NCBI GenBank assembly: GCA_025449115.1
Contig: JAHLKC010000019.1
Coordinates: 345,810 to 409,809, forward strand
Length of the DNA stretch: 64,000 bases
Source: Chytridium lagenaria
Taxonomy: Eukaryota; Chytridiomycota; Chytridiomycetes; Chytridiales; Chytridiaceae
Direction: 5' to 3'
The notes under the pieces are model-generated. The model did not search any database and had not been told where the DNA came from. It was given only the letters and a program-made list of their open reading frames with translations. Both the position numbers and the translations under genes were made by a program. Positions 25,352-35,670 of the stretch are shown here, one piece after another. Position 1 is the stretch's first letter. Each line of letters starts with the position of its first letter.

Positions 25352-26629
25352 AGCGTTTTCCATTAACCCTTCCATGATTGTTTCATGGCAGATCAAAAGA
25401 TTTTCAAGCCCCCATAACCGTCTTTTAAATGACATCCAACCGTCTTGTACGTCGTGGAATGTGGATTGTTTCTCGTCATCGTTTGTACCTATATGGCTCA
25501 TCAGACGGCTGCAGCATGTGTTAATCACGGAAAATGGGAATCGGATGAGGAAGTCACCGTCTTGTCAGCTCATATGCAACGAAGCTGTCTTTTTTCATGT
25601 CATTTTTCATTTTTCTGATTCAAGCTCTTGTTTGACTACACCCACACAACAGAAGACTTTCTTAATACTGAAAAAGTTAACGCGGTACACGACTTTTTTG
25701 CTCTTTCCTGCCTTTAACTCTCGACCCCTTAAAAATGAAGTACGCCCGCAGCGGTTTTATATGCCATAGAAAACCCCTTATCCTCGAAAACGCGCGCACG
25801 TTAAAACATAACCAAAATGCTACAATTTAAACTAGACCGTTGTGCGAGAACTCCTAGTATCCATGGACGTTTTCTTATCACGCTAAGGTGGAAAAAAATC
25901 CAAAAATAGCTCCATGAACGTGGGGGACAACACATCGAAATGAAAAACAATCTTTGGAACACCAATATTATTAAGAATGCGCAAGGGAGACAGTTGTAGG
26001 TCGCGTCAATCACTCTTGTTGAAAAGGAAAATCGCGGGGATTGGCGGAGAGGGGTTTTATTTTGGGTAGGTGGTCCCCCCATTGCTGACGGCTGGAATCG
26101 AACGTCGGTGACGTGAGGGGTTTTGGGGTGCAATGTGATTAATGTTTCATTTGACGCCTCCTCGATAGTTCAATTGAATCCTCAAACTAAGGCGATGAGA
26201 GACAAAACAGGAAGATCTAAAACCCCACATACATTATGAATAACGATTATCACTTAGCGGGATGTGTTCATTAGAAAATGTCTCCCGTACCCAGCCCATC
26301 CGATCTTTATCTAAAAATGATCAAAGAAAAGATCAAAGACCTAACAAAAAGCAAAAAAGACAAAATAAAAAAGGTAAAAGGCTATAGAAAGATGTAAAGA
26401 CGTGATCTACTCTAATTGGTTATGAATATCACGTAGATCTTCTTAGCATCACAACACGAATCATTTTATTTTTTATTTTACCGCACTCATTGTTTGGAGG
26501 TGTACGGTGAAAGTTGATGAATTGATCCACGTATCGTCCTTTTTGATGCGACGTCGAGAATAAGGTTGATCGTTGGTTTGCACGTTAAACAAGGTTGTGG
26601 GTGTTAATAAGTAGGTTGAGGATGAGAGG

Positions 26630-26790
26630 CGATGATCAAGAATATCAACGCTCGCTTTTATTATGAATAGTTATGAGGGATTGGAAAGTAGGCGGTGATC
26701 CATGATGCCAATGCTCGTTACTGGTTAAGTAAAGGTGTAGGATAAATAAACAGGGTGAGGATCGGAGCGAATATCTAGCATTCCATGCAC
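26630..26790 (+). repeat. Degenerate tandem repeat, about 60-bp unit
   Basis: AGGCGATGATCAAGAATATC then AACGCTCGCTTTT recurs as AGGCGGTGATCCATGATGCC then AATGCTCGTTACT. A third, weaker copy (GGATCGGAGCGAATATCTAG) follows near 26760. Confidence 0.65.
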
Positions 26791-27131
26791 ATCGGTGGGG
26801 TGGTTTTGAGGATAACGGATAGGACTTGTTTAGATTGCACTGGATGCCGGTTGTAAAAGGAGGAGAAGATGGTGTCTTTTGATGTTCCTCACCGATGACA
26901 TTGAAGCACGGCGTCGGTGTGAAGATCTAGCTTTTATTAAGCAATCCTGCTAAAACCGAAAAACTCGAGTGATGGGCATCAGCGAAATGATAAACAAATA
27001 GAAATAATATATTTTGTTTCTTTTTTATCTTTTTACCTTTTTTCTTTTACTTTTATACTTTGATGGTCAACGATCCAGACCATCTGCAGGTCAGTAGGTC
27101 ACGTTGAGTGACGAATAAGAACATGAGGGAA

Positions 27132-27860
27132 TTCGGTCGTCGGAAGATCAAGAGTCAACAAATTCATAGTCTCTGTTTATTTTGATGCGTTGATAGTCTC
27201 ACAGAGTACGCCCACTGTTTGTCGGAAGATCAGAATTGTTGGATGGCCGTAGGTTATCACATCAAAGACCTCCGCATCGTTAACTTTGATGACTTGAAGG
27301 TCAAAAAGAGTTTCGGTCAATGGATACTACCCACCGTATCTCGTCGGAGGATCAAGATCGTTTGACTCCGACGTTAAAGATAAAGTTATTCTCTTGGATG
27401 AAAGACCCAGGCCCATCGTTTTGTCCCCCACCCAAGATAAAAGTCAAAAGGTATCGATGTAAAGTCTAGATGTCGAAGCTCCAACACCGAATACAGAAGG
27501 TTATCAATAGAAAATCGTCCGTCCATAGGAAGGTCACAAAGCCAACACCGAATACACAAGGTTATCAAAAGCAAACAAGAGTGGGGTACCTGGAATATCT
27601 CCGCAGCATTTTAACGTCCGACGCATGAGACAAGGTTATCCATAGAAGATCCAGACCCCCCATCATGAAGGTCAAACATCACGTCAGAAGATCTCGATGC
27701 AGAGTCTAGATTTCAAAGTGTCAAGACCGAAAAACCCAAACAACGAAAAGAAAAAAAAAACAAGGTTATCACGTTTTAACCAAATGAGCTTCGGAATATC
27801 TCCGCAGCTCCCCACAGTGACGCTCATGTAGGTCAAGCAGCTCAGCAGCTCAGCAATAGG
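27132..27860 (+). repeat. Array of interleaved degenerate repeats
   Basis: GTCGGAAGATC-type words occur at 27139, 27221, 27343 and 27683, with longer similarity around the second and third (TACGCCCAC.GT against TACTACCCAC.GT). AAGGTTATC occurs near 27498, 27558, 27632 and 27762. CCAACACCGAATACAgAAGG occurs twice, about 61 bp apart. GTCTAGAT with flanking homology occurs twice, about 235 bp apart. GGAATATCTCCGCAGC occurs twice. Together these point to an old tandem array. Confidence 0.7.
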
Positions 27861-27898
27861 AACACAAATTTAATTTCTTAAATGCAGGGGGCTAGACT

Positions 27899-27912
27899 CC
27901 CTTATATAAGGG
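27899..27912. promoter_or_regulatory. 14-bp perfect palindrome with TATA core
   Basis: CCCTTATATAAGGG is self-complementary and lies at the right edge of the repeat array. It could be a TATA element or a MADS-box-like (CArG-type) site, but no gene is seen beside it. Confidence 0.35.
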
Positions 27913-29619
27913 GATCTGCGCAGTTGACCCACGTTGAGTCACATGTCGGTCCAATTTAATTGGGGAAATGAAGCTGAAATGAAAGAAATCAAAATAAAGA
28001 TCCTTGTCAGCGTTAGGATGAAGACGATCGAGATCTCTGTCTGGAATTAAGAATGAAAGATGCAAAAAGATTTGTCTCCCTCCCCCCATCTTTCCTTTTT
28101 CTATTTTTATTTTTAATCTTTATCCGAATGTATGACAATGTATCACACATGGATGAAGATTGGGTGCGAGTTCCAGTGGTATTTAGATAAGAAATGACTG
28201 GAATTGAACGAGTCATAGAATGTCATCACTCATCATTGATGGATGCGCACTTTATGATACCTGATTATTATTTAATATTATTTATTTATTTATTATGCAA
28301 AAAATCAAACGCCTTCTTTTCTTCTTCTTATACAATGAATGATACACCTCCTCCTGAGAAGAGTATAACGAAAACGAGTCATCGACTGTATGATTAAATT
28401 AGACTCCTGACCCAAACGACCTGGACAAAGCGATCACGGTGTATTAATGGACGATGTGAATATTCCGGTGTTTGGCTTGCCTCACTTAACTACTAAAAGA
28501 ACCCAGGGTGGGTCTATTTTTAATTTTATTAAAAATGAACAAAATCATTTCCAACGGATTCATTCTCTTTTAACCCTTTTTACTTCTTTTTTTTTTTGCG
28601 CGTTTTCTGTTTTACGCTTTTTAGTTGTTTTAACGAGTGCCAATGATGAGTGGTGGTTGTGGGTGCGGCAGAGCTCGTTTGATAACAATGTCTTTTTGGA
28701 CGGAAATGAACGGCGGATGTCTGTGATGGAAATGAAATACGGGCATGTCTTTGATGGGACATGGATTGGGGGCGACGTGTGGTGTGTTGGTGCATAAGAG
28801 AGGGAATTGTTTTAATAACCTACGGGCTTGTTACCACCTTCATTGCCTCGATGTCTTCGGTTGTGGTTGTGGAGTCAATCGACAAGTCGCTGGACAAAAA
28901 AGGTTCCAGACTGCATCAACTTGGAATTTTAAATTGATGGCTGGGCAACAAGGCCCAGAACACGTTGTGTAGCTTTCGTGGGAAAGAAAAACCGGACTTG
29001 CGACGAGGCTATAGAACGCGACCAAGTAAACTCACTTATTAACTACATAAGTTGGGAAACGTTGACCGCTGAACAGTGTTATTATTTGCAAAAAACCTCG
29101 CAAAAGAAAACGTAATGGGTTGGCCGTTGGCGATTGTAGCACCTCATTTACAGTCCTAGAATTCCAAATAAAATATCACCGCGCAATCTAAAGGTGAAAA
29201 AAGAAAAAGGTCAAAGTAAAAAAACTGAAAAAAAAAACGATCAAAGATAGGAACCCGTTTACGCGATCATCAAAAGATGATCTGATCTCATGGACATAAA
29301 ATGAACTGGATCAACGAGGCTCATCATGCGAAGAATCCTTTGTGACGCCCAATACGCCGCTTGGGCTGGTGTCATGCCGAATATTTATCTTTACATCAGA
29401 TGTCGAGATGGACCTGGAGTCATGATATCACGGCGACGGTCTGTTAAAAAAGGGGGGGGACGACTGCAACGCAGCGAAACAAAATGCCCCTACAGTCACA
29501 GTGTAAAGAACTTTATACTCACGCGTCGCATCAAAGTAAGCAATATGTATTATAACCCTCGGTGAATAACAGTGATGAATGGAATGTGATTCCGGTGGCG
29601 CTCTTTCTTTCCCCTCATA

Positions 29620-30700
29620 AATAAATAAATAAATACATTGTAAACAAACAAACAAATAAACAAATAAATAAATATTAAATTTAACATAAAACAAATCATT
29701 AATAACATTATTTAATTTCGCTGTGTTGATTATTAATGAATAATTTATACATTCTAATAATAATAATAATAATCATCATCATCACTTTTCATAATTACCC
29801 TGCCCTCTTTTAGTTAATGTTACAATCACTCTTAATGCATAATAATAAATAGTATAATAATATATAGTGAAAGCCACTACTATTTACTACTGGGTGCATT
29901 TTCATATATTAATTATTGATTATAACTTATCCTCGTGAGTGAGAAAGGGTTATTTATAATGCATTTTTTGCATGAATGTTGAAATGTCAAGAATGTTAGT
30001 TAATACGAAAATAGTAATATTAATAAATAATGAAATAGGTAGACACACTCGACATATTAGGTGTTAGGGGTTTATACAATGTTACACAGAGGCTTACTTT
30101 TCTAATTCATTCTTCGATCAGGAATCTAATAGGATATATACTATTCACATAATAATTCGATCTGTTTGTTAATTAATTAAATAAATAAAACAATTATTTA
30201 TTTATGTACTTGTTAATTATTATTCCCAGAGGCCTGGAACTTGACTGACTGACTCTAATAATAATAATACGGCTTCTTTCTTATTTAATCAGACTTTTGC
30301 GCATGTATAAAACGATGACCTGTTTGTTTATTTAAGGATTATTAGTATTGTATTTTTATTTAAAGAATATTGAGACAAATGGATACTCCTGCATTCCTAT
30401 TATTGTTATTATTATGACACTTAATACACTCCCATATCTATCTATTTATCTATGTACCTACTAGGTATATAGGTATATAGTGAGTAAAGCAGTGTTGTTG
30501 ATTTGGAGTGAGTGGGTGGATAAGCAACACCCTCTCATCATTAATTAATAATTAATTATAAAAAGTTCTTCCGTTCTATACGTTACACAACAAGTAAGGG
30601 TGTTCTTTTTCTTCATCAACTCCATTGTTCTGGGCCCATCAAACATCTATTTATTAATAAATATATGCAATTAAAAGGTTAAGCCAATGAATAGAGACCA
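29620..30700. repeat. Very AT-rich low-complexity block
   Basis: About 1.1 kb made largely of A/T, including (AAAT)n and (CAAA)n at about 29620-29675, (TAA)n then (TCA)n at 29756-29786, many ATTAATTAA words, and TATC/TATT runs near 30430-30480. No coding signal. Such blocks can be replication origins, matrix attachment sites or centromere-flanking DNA; I cannot choose among these from sequence. Confidence 0.75.
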
Positions 30701-30779
30701 AGCGCATAAAATGCTTCCAGACAAAACAAATAAACTCATGCGTGCTGGTGGATAAAATATCATTATTTATTATAAAATA

Positions 30780-30960
30780 AAAAGTTCCTCCTCTCTTGCT
30801 TCCTCCTCCATTTCCTCCTTCTCTTCCTCTCCATCCTCCTCTCTCTCTTACTCTCCCCCGCCCAACCACATCATCACCCTCCTTATAATATTCATATTTC
30901 ATAATACTAAAAAATACTTTTTCTTTATTCTTCTTCTTCTTCTTCTTCTTCTTCTCTCTC
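30780..30960 (+). promoter_or_regulatory. Pyrimidine-rich tract with (TTC)n upstream of kinase gene
   Basis: A long C/T stretch (30783-30850) and about eight TTC triplets followed by CTCTCT (30928-30962) precede the kinase gene. CT-rich promoter tracts are common in fungi. Confidence 0.5.
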
Positions 30961-30996
30961 AACTACTCTCTCCCTTGTTGTGTGTGTATTTTTCAG

Positions 30997-31004
30997 TTAT
31001 AAAA
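30997..31004 (+). promoter_or_regulatory. TATA box candidate of the kinase gene
   Basis: TTATAAAA lies about 180 bp upstream of the chosen ATG at 31184, directly after the CT-rich tract. Confidence 0.45.
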
Positions 31005-31183
31005 CCCCCTCTGGCATCCCCCCTCCTCCATCATACTTTCTTCATTCACTCAAACAACAGCTCATCAAGCCATCACCTCCAGCGACACCCTTCTTCAACC
31101 ATCTACCATCACCAGTTCAGCTTCTCGCAGCACGACATCAAACAATCAACACTCTTCAAACATCCCGATCCCTTCTTACTTCA

Positions 31184-32734
31184 AATGAACGCGGCAGTCA
31201 ACTACACTCAGAGCAAACCCATCAACATTGCCATGTCCAACCAACACTACAACTCCCAATACCAACACGTCACTCCTTCTCCATCACCTCCCTCCCAGGC
31301 ATCAGGCCTTCTTCGTCTTCAACAACAACAACAGAGCAAGCTCAACGTCACCACTCCCCAATCGCCACCTCACTACAACACTGGCCTCCCCTCCCCCCGC
31401 GCAGAGATGGACATGAGCCCACTCTCCATTGATACCTCGGCCTCCACCCTTCGTCAATCCTCTCCCCAAGGTGTGTATTCATGTTTTCTTATCCATCAAC
31501 ATCAACTCCTCCACCTCCACAATCCACAGCATAAGCTGAGGAGCAGTCTCTTTCCCAACCCACCAACAACAAAAAGGCCCAGACCACTCACTCCTCTCTC
31601 AAATTTTTTTATTCTTCTTTTGGGTCTTGTGCTTGGGCCCAAAAGACCCGCTCTTTTGGATCTCATTTTTATTTTTTAAATTCCAATAATCACCTGACAA
31701 GTTCATCACTTACAATCAACTAACCCTGCCCTTCTTTCTTCTGTAGGCCTCAACATCATCACACCCGTCTCTCCCAACGCATCATCAACCATCCCCGCCG
31801 TCCCCCTTCCCTCCGCAACACCCGCACCAGCACACCTCCACCCAGAATTCACCAGGCGCTAACTCTGTCGGTGCTTGCCTCGGACAAGGCGGCTTTGGCA
31901 TGGTTCACGCAGCCACTCGCATCTCTGACGGCGTCGAAGTTGCCGTCAAGTTCATTCTCCGCGAAAAGGTTCCCCGCACCAACTGGGTCCGTGACGATGT
32001 TGCTATTGTCCCCATGGAGGTCTACATTCTCAGGAGGATTCGCCACGAGAACATTATCCGCTTTGTGGACTACTTTGACGGTGCCGTCTACTGCATTCTT
32101 TGTCACTGAGCTCCACGGTGGACAATGGTCCGCGTCCAACACTTCCTCCGCCACCCCTTCCCTCACCACCGACTCGACCCCGTCCTCGCCATTCACCAGC
32201 TCACCGTTGACTGCTCAGCGTCGCAGCTCTTGCGACTTGTTTGAGTGCATTGAGCTCATGGAGAGGTTTACTGAGGAGCAAGCCAAGCACGTTTTCCGTC
32301 AAATCGCCTCTGCTGTCGCCTACCTTACCTCCATTGGTATTGTTCACCGCGACATCAAGGACGAAAACATTTTGATTGACGACAGCTTCAACGTCAAGCT
32401 CATTGACTTTGGATCCGCATCCTTTGTCACCCACAATGACGGGCTTTTCCTTGGTACCCTCCAATACGCGTCTCCTGAGATTTTTGAGGGTCACCGTCGT
32501 CTTGGACCCGAGTGTGAGGTCTGGAGTTTGGGGTGCTGCCTTTACATCATGTTGACTGGGGAGGTTCCCTTCCCTACTCCTCAGGATGTGAGGTTTTCAA
32601 GACCCCAGCCTTTGAGGCCCAATGTTGGCCCGCTTTCGATGCAGTGCAGTGATTTGTTGGCCCGCATGCTTGACAAGGATATGAGACGGAGAGCGACCAT
32701 GGCTGAGATTCTTAGCCACCCGTGGTTCGCATAA
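31184..32734 (+). CDS. PAS-kinase-like Ser/Thr protein kinase without a visible PAS domain
   Basis: Cytosolic or nuclear Ser/Thr kinase. The N-terminus (MNAAVNYTQSKPINIAMSN) is followed by a Ser/Pro/Gln-rich linker with QQQQQ, then an intron near 31472-31745. The kinase domain shows GQGGFG (P-loop), VAVKF (ATP Lys), VHRDIKDENILID (catalytic loop), LIDFGSASFV (DFG) and QYASPEIFEG, and ends LSHPWFA. The HRDIKDEN, DFGSA and ASPE pattern is closest to PASK/Psk and PIM kinases. About 40 Ser/Thr-rich residues are inserted between ELHGG and DLFE, in the hinge region. Apparent one-base errors at about 31861 (loss) and 32095 (gain) break the frame; conserved residues continue across both. The N-terminal exon structure is uncertain. 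No PAS domain is visible in the roughly 140 residues upstream. Confidence 0.85.
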
Positions 32735-35670
32735 ATCTCCCAGTCTCTCCATTCTACATCAGCAACGCGCGCAACCGACACTCTTAAGCACTCTTACACT
32801 ATTATTTCCCCTTACCTGTACAGACTTTATACCTCCCTCCCAATCCCTACTTGTATGAATATTTTCTTTTGCATTATTCCCCCCTTACCCCTCAACCCCA
32901 AATATCTCTCTTGTTTGCAGCATGTATTGTGTTGTATCGTTTTATCTTGTGTTTTTTTGGTCACTTCTGCAATATGGAGGACTGAAGCTTATTTATAATT
33001 GTCTCTTGTTTATGAAAAAAACTTGAATAAGAGAAGAATGAAGGCCTGTGTGAACAAATAACTTTTTTTACGTGTCTTTACAACTTTAAGTTTTAAAACT
33101 AATGGAATTGGGCCTTGAGTTCATTTAATAAAACACAGCCTGAAATGCACACACCCTACAGCACTGAGATTCCATGATCATCCAACACACCCAATAACAG
33201 GCATGAATGGAATGGCATGGAATGTATGCAGGATGACTGTACCTTGCGTCACACACATTATATTTTTTAAAACCCAGCAATAACCTTCCAATCAGATCCA
33301 CCTAAAGCATACAGACCCCTCAAGGATGCTCCATATCGGCCATGTTTTGATTTCTATTCATGGGCCACACACCGTTGAAGTACGTTCTTTGGTGGGGGGG
33401 CGATGAGGTCTCGGTTCTGTCCTCCGCCCGGTATTTTGCAGTAGGCGGGTTTTTGAAGTGCGGAGATATAAGGCGGAAATTAGTGAATGGAGTCATGGAC
33501 GGGTGAATCTTTTGAAAGGAAGGGCGGGTCGGTGTTACGGAACTTTTGCATGATCTTTTTTTTTTGGATACTGTTGACGATAACTGTTTGGAGGATTATT
33601 TGGATACCGTCATGTGTGAGGAGTGAGATGTTGGAGAGCAATGGTATCCGTGGTGGATGAGGCGAATGAGGAGACGTTTCTTTATTGTTTTGTTGGATTG
33701 AAACGCGAAGATGGGTGACGTTGAAAGAGATCACTAATTCTTTAAACGAACCAACATATTTTCAAACACTCACCTTTTCTCCTTTTTATCTTTTTCCCGT
33801 GTTTACTCTCCAACGTTATCACCCTTTCAAAGCATCTCATTGACTCTTAATCATACCAAATCACAACCCCGTGGCCCGTTCACAAGCAACTGGCGCTTGA
33901 AGGTCTGGATCTTCCTCAATGAACTGCATGGTTTGATCCAATGAGAGATGTGCGGGTTTTTTAACCTTTTAAGGTAGCCGGTGGGTCGGGACTTGGTTGG
34001 TGGGGTGGGTGGGACAGAGGTTTTTTGTTTTTTACTTGGGAGCTGGGTTGTGGATGCCGATAAACACCGTCTTTGGACTCGAACGTTGTTCTCATTGCAA
34101 TCATCATATCATTCGCAGTCCCACCACCACACATCCATGCCATTCAATTCTCCTTCATCCCATAGTACTGCCATTCAACCCTCCTTCATCCCACAGCACT
34201 CTTATCCTTTCCTTCCATGCTTTGTTCTCAATAATCATTTTCTTTGTCCCCCCCATCTTCTTTTGTTTTGTTTCTTCATTCTTAAGCCTTTTTTCACCGT
34301 TCTTACGGATATCCCCTGGGCCATGCTCCGACGGCCCCCGCGCATGACTCCCCCCAGTACTTCCACGACCTTTAAAAAAAAGCCCAACACCGCAATCGAT
34401 CGTTGGTTCCAACTTGACATATCGGGGAATGCCGGTGTTGTTATTGAAACCCCGACGATGTTTTTTTGTTTGTTATTTTGATCGGCCGCTTGGCAGTGTT
34501 GATGAAGTTGCTTCTTTTTACCGGCATGTACATAAGGCATACCTTTGAAGCAAAAATAAAAAACAAACAAGAGTGAAAAGAAGCATGATTTGTTTCCGTT
34601 TCCTTTTTGTTTACAACTCTGCTTTCATTACCTCCACGCCATTTTTTTGTCTTTTTTTTTGTTTTCTTTTTACCGATCTCTAGGTTATGCTTTTGGGGAT
34701 AGTTGGTGGATGAACTCCAGAAACACTGAAGTAAACGAAAACCCAGAGTCACGTTGTTTTTTAAAAAAGGCCGTCTCAAGGAAAAGACCTCAACGCCCTA
34801 CATCCCACATCAAACTCGCTCTCCTATTAATAGATAGAGATTCTAGAAATGGAATGACCCACCAGAAAGTTACTTATACAGTAAATGACTGGCTTATCGC
34901 CATAGAAGGATCTACTTTAGCCACGGCTTGGTTGACTTGAAACAACTGGTTTATCACGTTTTGCAATCATTAAACTACAAGAAAATATTAAAATGGCTGA
35001 ATGGATGGCGCAGCAAAGATCGGCGATTAAATTTCGATCAGCGACATAATGGTAGGTCAGGCGATCTTTTTTTTGTAGAGGTGAAAAAAAGTTGATCATT
35101 GGTTATAATCTAGATCGCTTCTTTTTGTTTGTTTTTTTTTTAGCACGAAAATGGTATTATAGCGAGACGCCGGTTCTGATGAATCTGAAACAACTGGAGC
35201 ATGTCGTCGTTGACCAAACTTTCATAACTGCCCTCAAAATAAGGGCCGCAATTGACATTGTTCTACGATATGTGCCTTAAAGTCGGCCATTTTCTGACGT
35301 CAACACACCTGAATTGAGTTCATGACTTTGTCCATAAAAAGCTGCGGATAATCCCTAAAGTGACGAATAACGAAAATCTCAAAAAATAAAAAACAAAAAT
35401 TAAAACTCGTTTGTCTCTTTTTGCTATCTACTGGCCGGTTTTTACTTTTTACACTTTGAACAAAACGTCCCACATATCCAACGCTCTCCTGGATCTGGGT
35501 TTACCCCCCGCTGAAATCATCTACCCACCGATCGCCGATTCCCCGTCCCCACCCCCATCGCCATTCAAGACACTCTCACCCAAACCCTCGATCCCTTAAC
35601 CCTCACCTTCACAACAACCTCCGTCTCCGCCATCTCAACTCCCTCCCGCCTCCCTCCCCATCCCAAACTC
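32735..35670. other. Intergenic region
   Basis: No gene I can support. Low-complexity T-rich and GT/CA-rich stretches give several chance open frames (for example 33981-34481 on + and 34235-34570 on -). A 31-bp tandem duplication lies at 34139-34200. Confidence 0.5.
34139..34200 (+). repeat. 31-bp tandem duplication
   Basis: GCCATTCAATTCTCCTTCAT at 34139 is followed by GCCATTCAACCCTCCTTCAT at 34170; the two units differ at only a few positions. Confidence 0.85.

Larger units (their letters stand above)
18680..29619. other. Gene desert with A/G-rich tracts and degenerate repeats
   Basis: About 11 kb with no exon pattern, conserved motif or codon-like structure I can recognise on either strand. 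Open frames are short or depend on homopolymer runs. The region is marked by recurring oligopurine A-rich tracts (and T-rich ones on the other strand) about every 0.4-2 kb, and by several degenerate tandem repeats listed separately. No transposase, reverse transcriptase, long terminal repeat or long inverted repeat was seen. Confidence 0.6.

Noticed and set aside
25146..25769. 207-aa plus-strand open frame
   Set aside because: It runs through a T20 homopolymer that codes poly-Phe, shows no domain, and lies among other non-coding sequence. Its length is consistent with chance.
26060..26133. Possible minus-strand tRNA T arm (GTTCGATTCC)
   Set aside because: The flanking stems do not pair and no anticodon arm is found upstream.
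28447..28797. 116-aa plus-strand frame starting MDDVNIPVFGLP
   Set aside because: It contains a poly-T-derived Phe stretch and an Arg/Glu mix with no recognisable family. No splice or promoter support.
18680..31183. Transposon or CRISPR-like content in the gene desert
   Set aside because: I found no transposase, reverse transcriptase, terminal repeats or regularly spaced identical repeats. The repeats are degenerate and irregular.
31871..32109. Alanine/serine-rich frame opposite in phase to the kinase P-loop
   Set aside because: It is a shadow of the kinase exon; the kinase motifs are in the neighbouring frame. The part of this frame after about 32095 is the real kinase, joined by a base error.
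33981..34570. Overlapping long open frames on both strands
   Set aside because: They arise from low-complexity T-rich and CA/GT-rich DNA; residues are dominated by Phe, Ser and Lys runs, with no motif.
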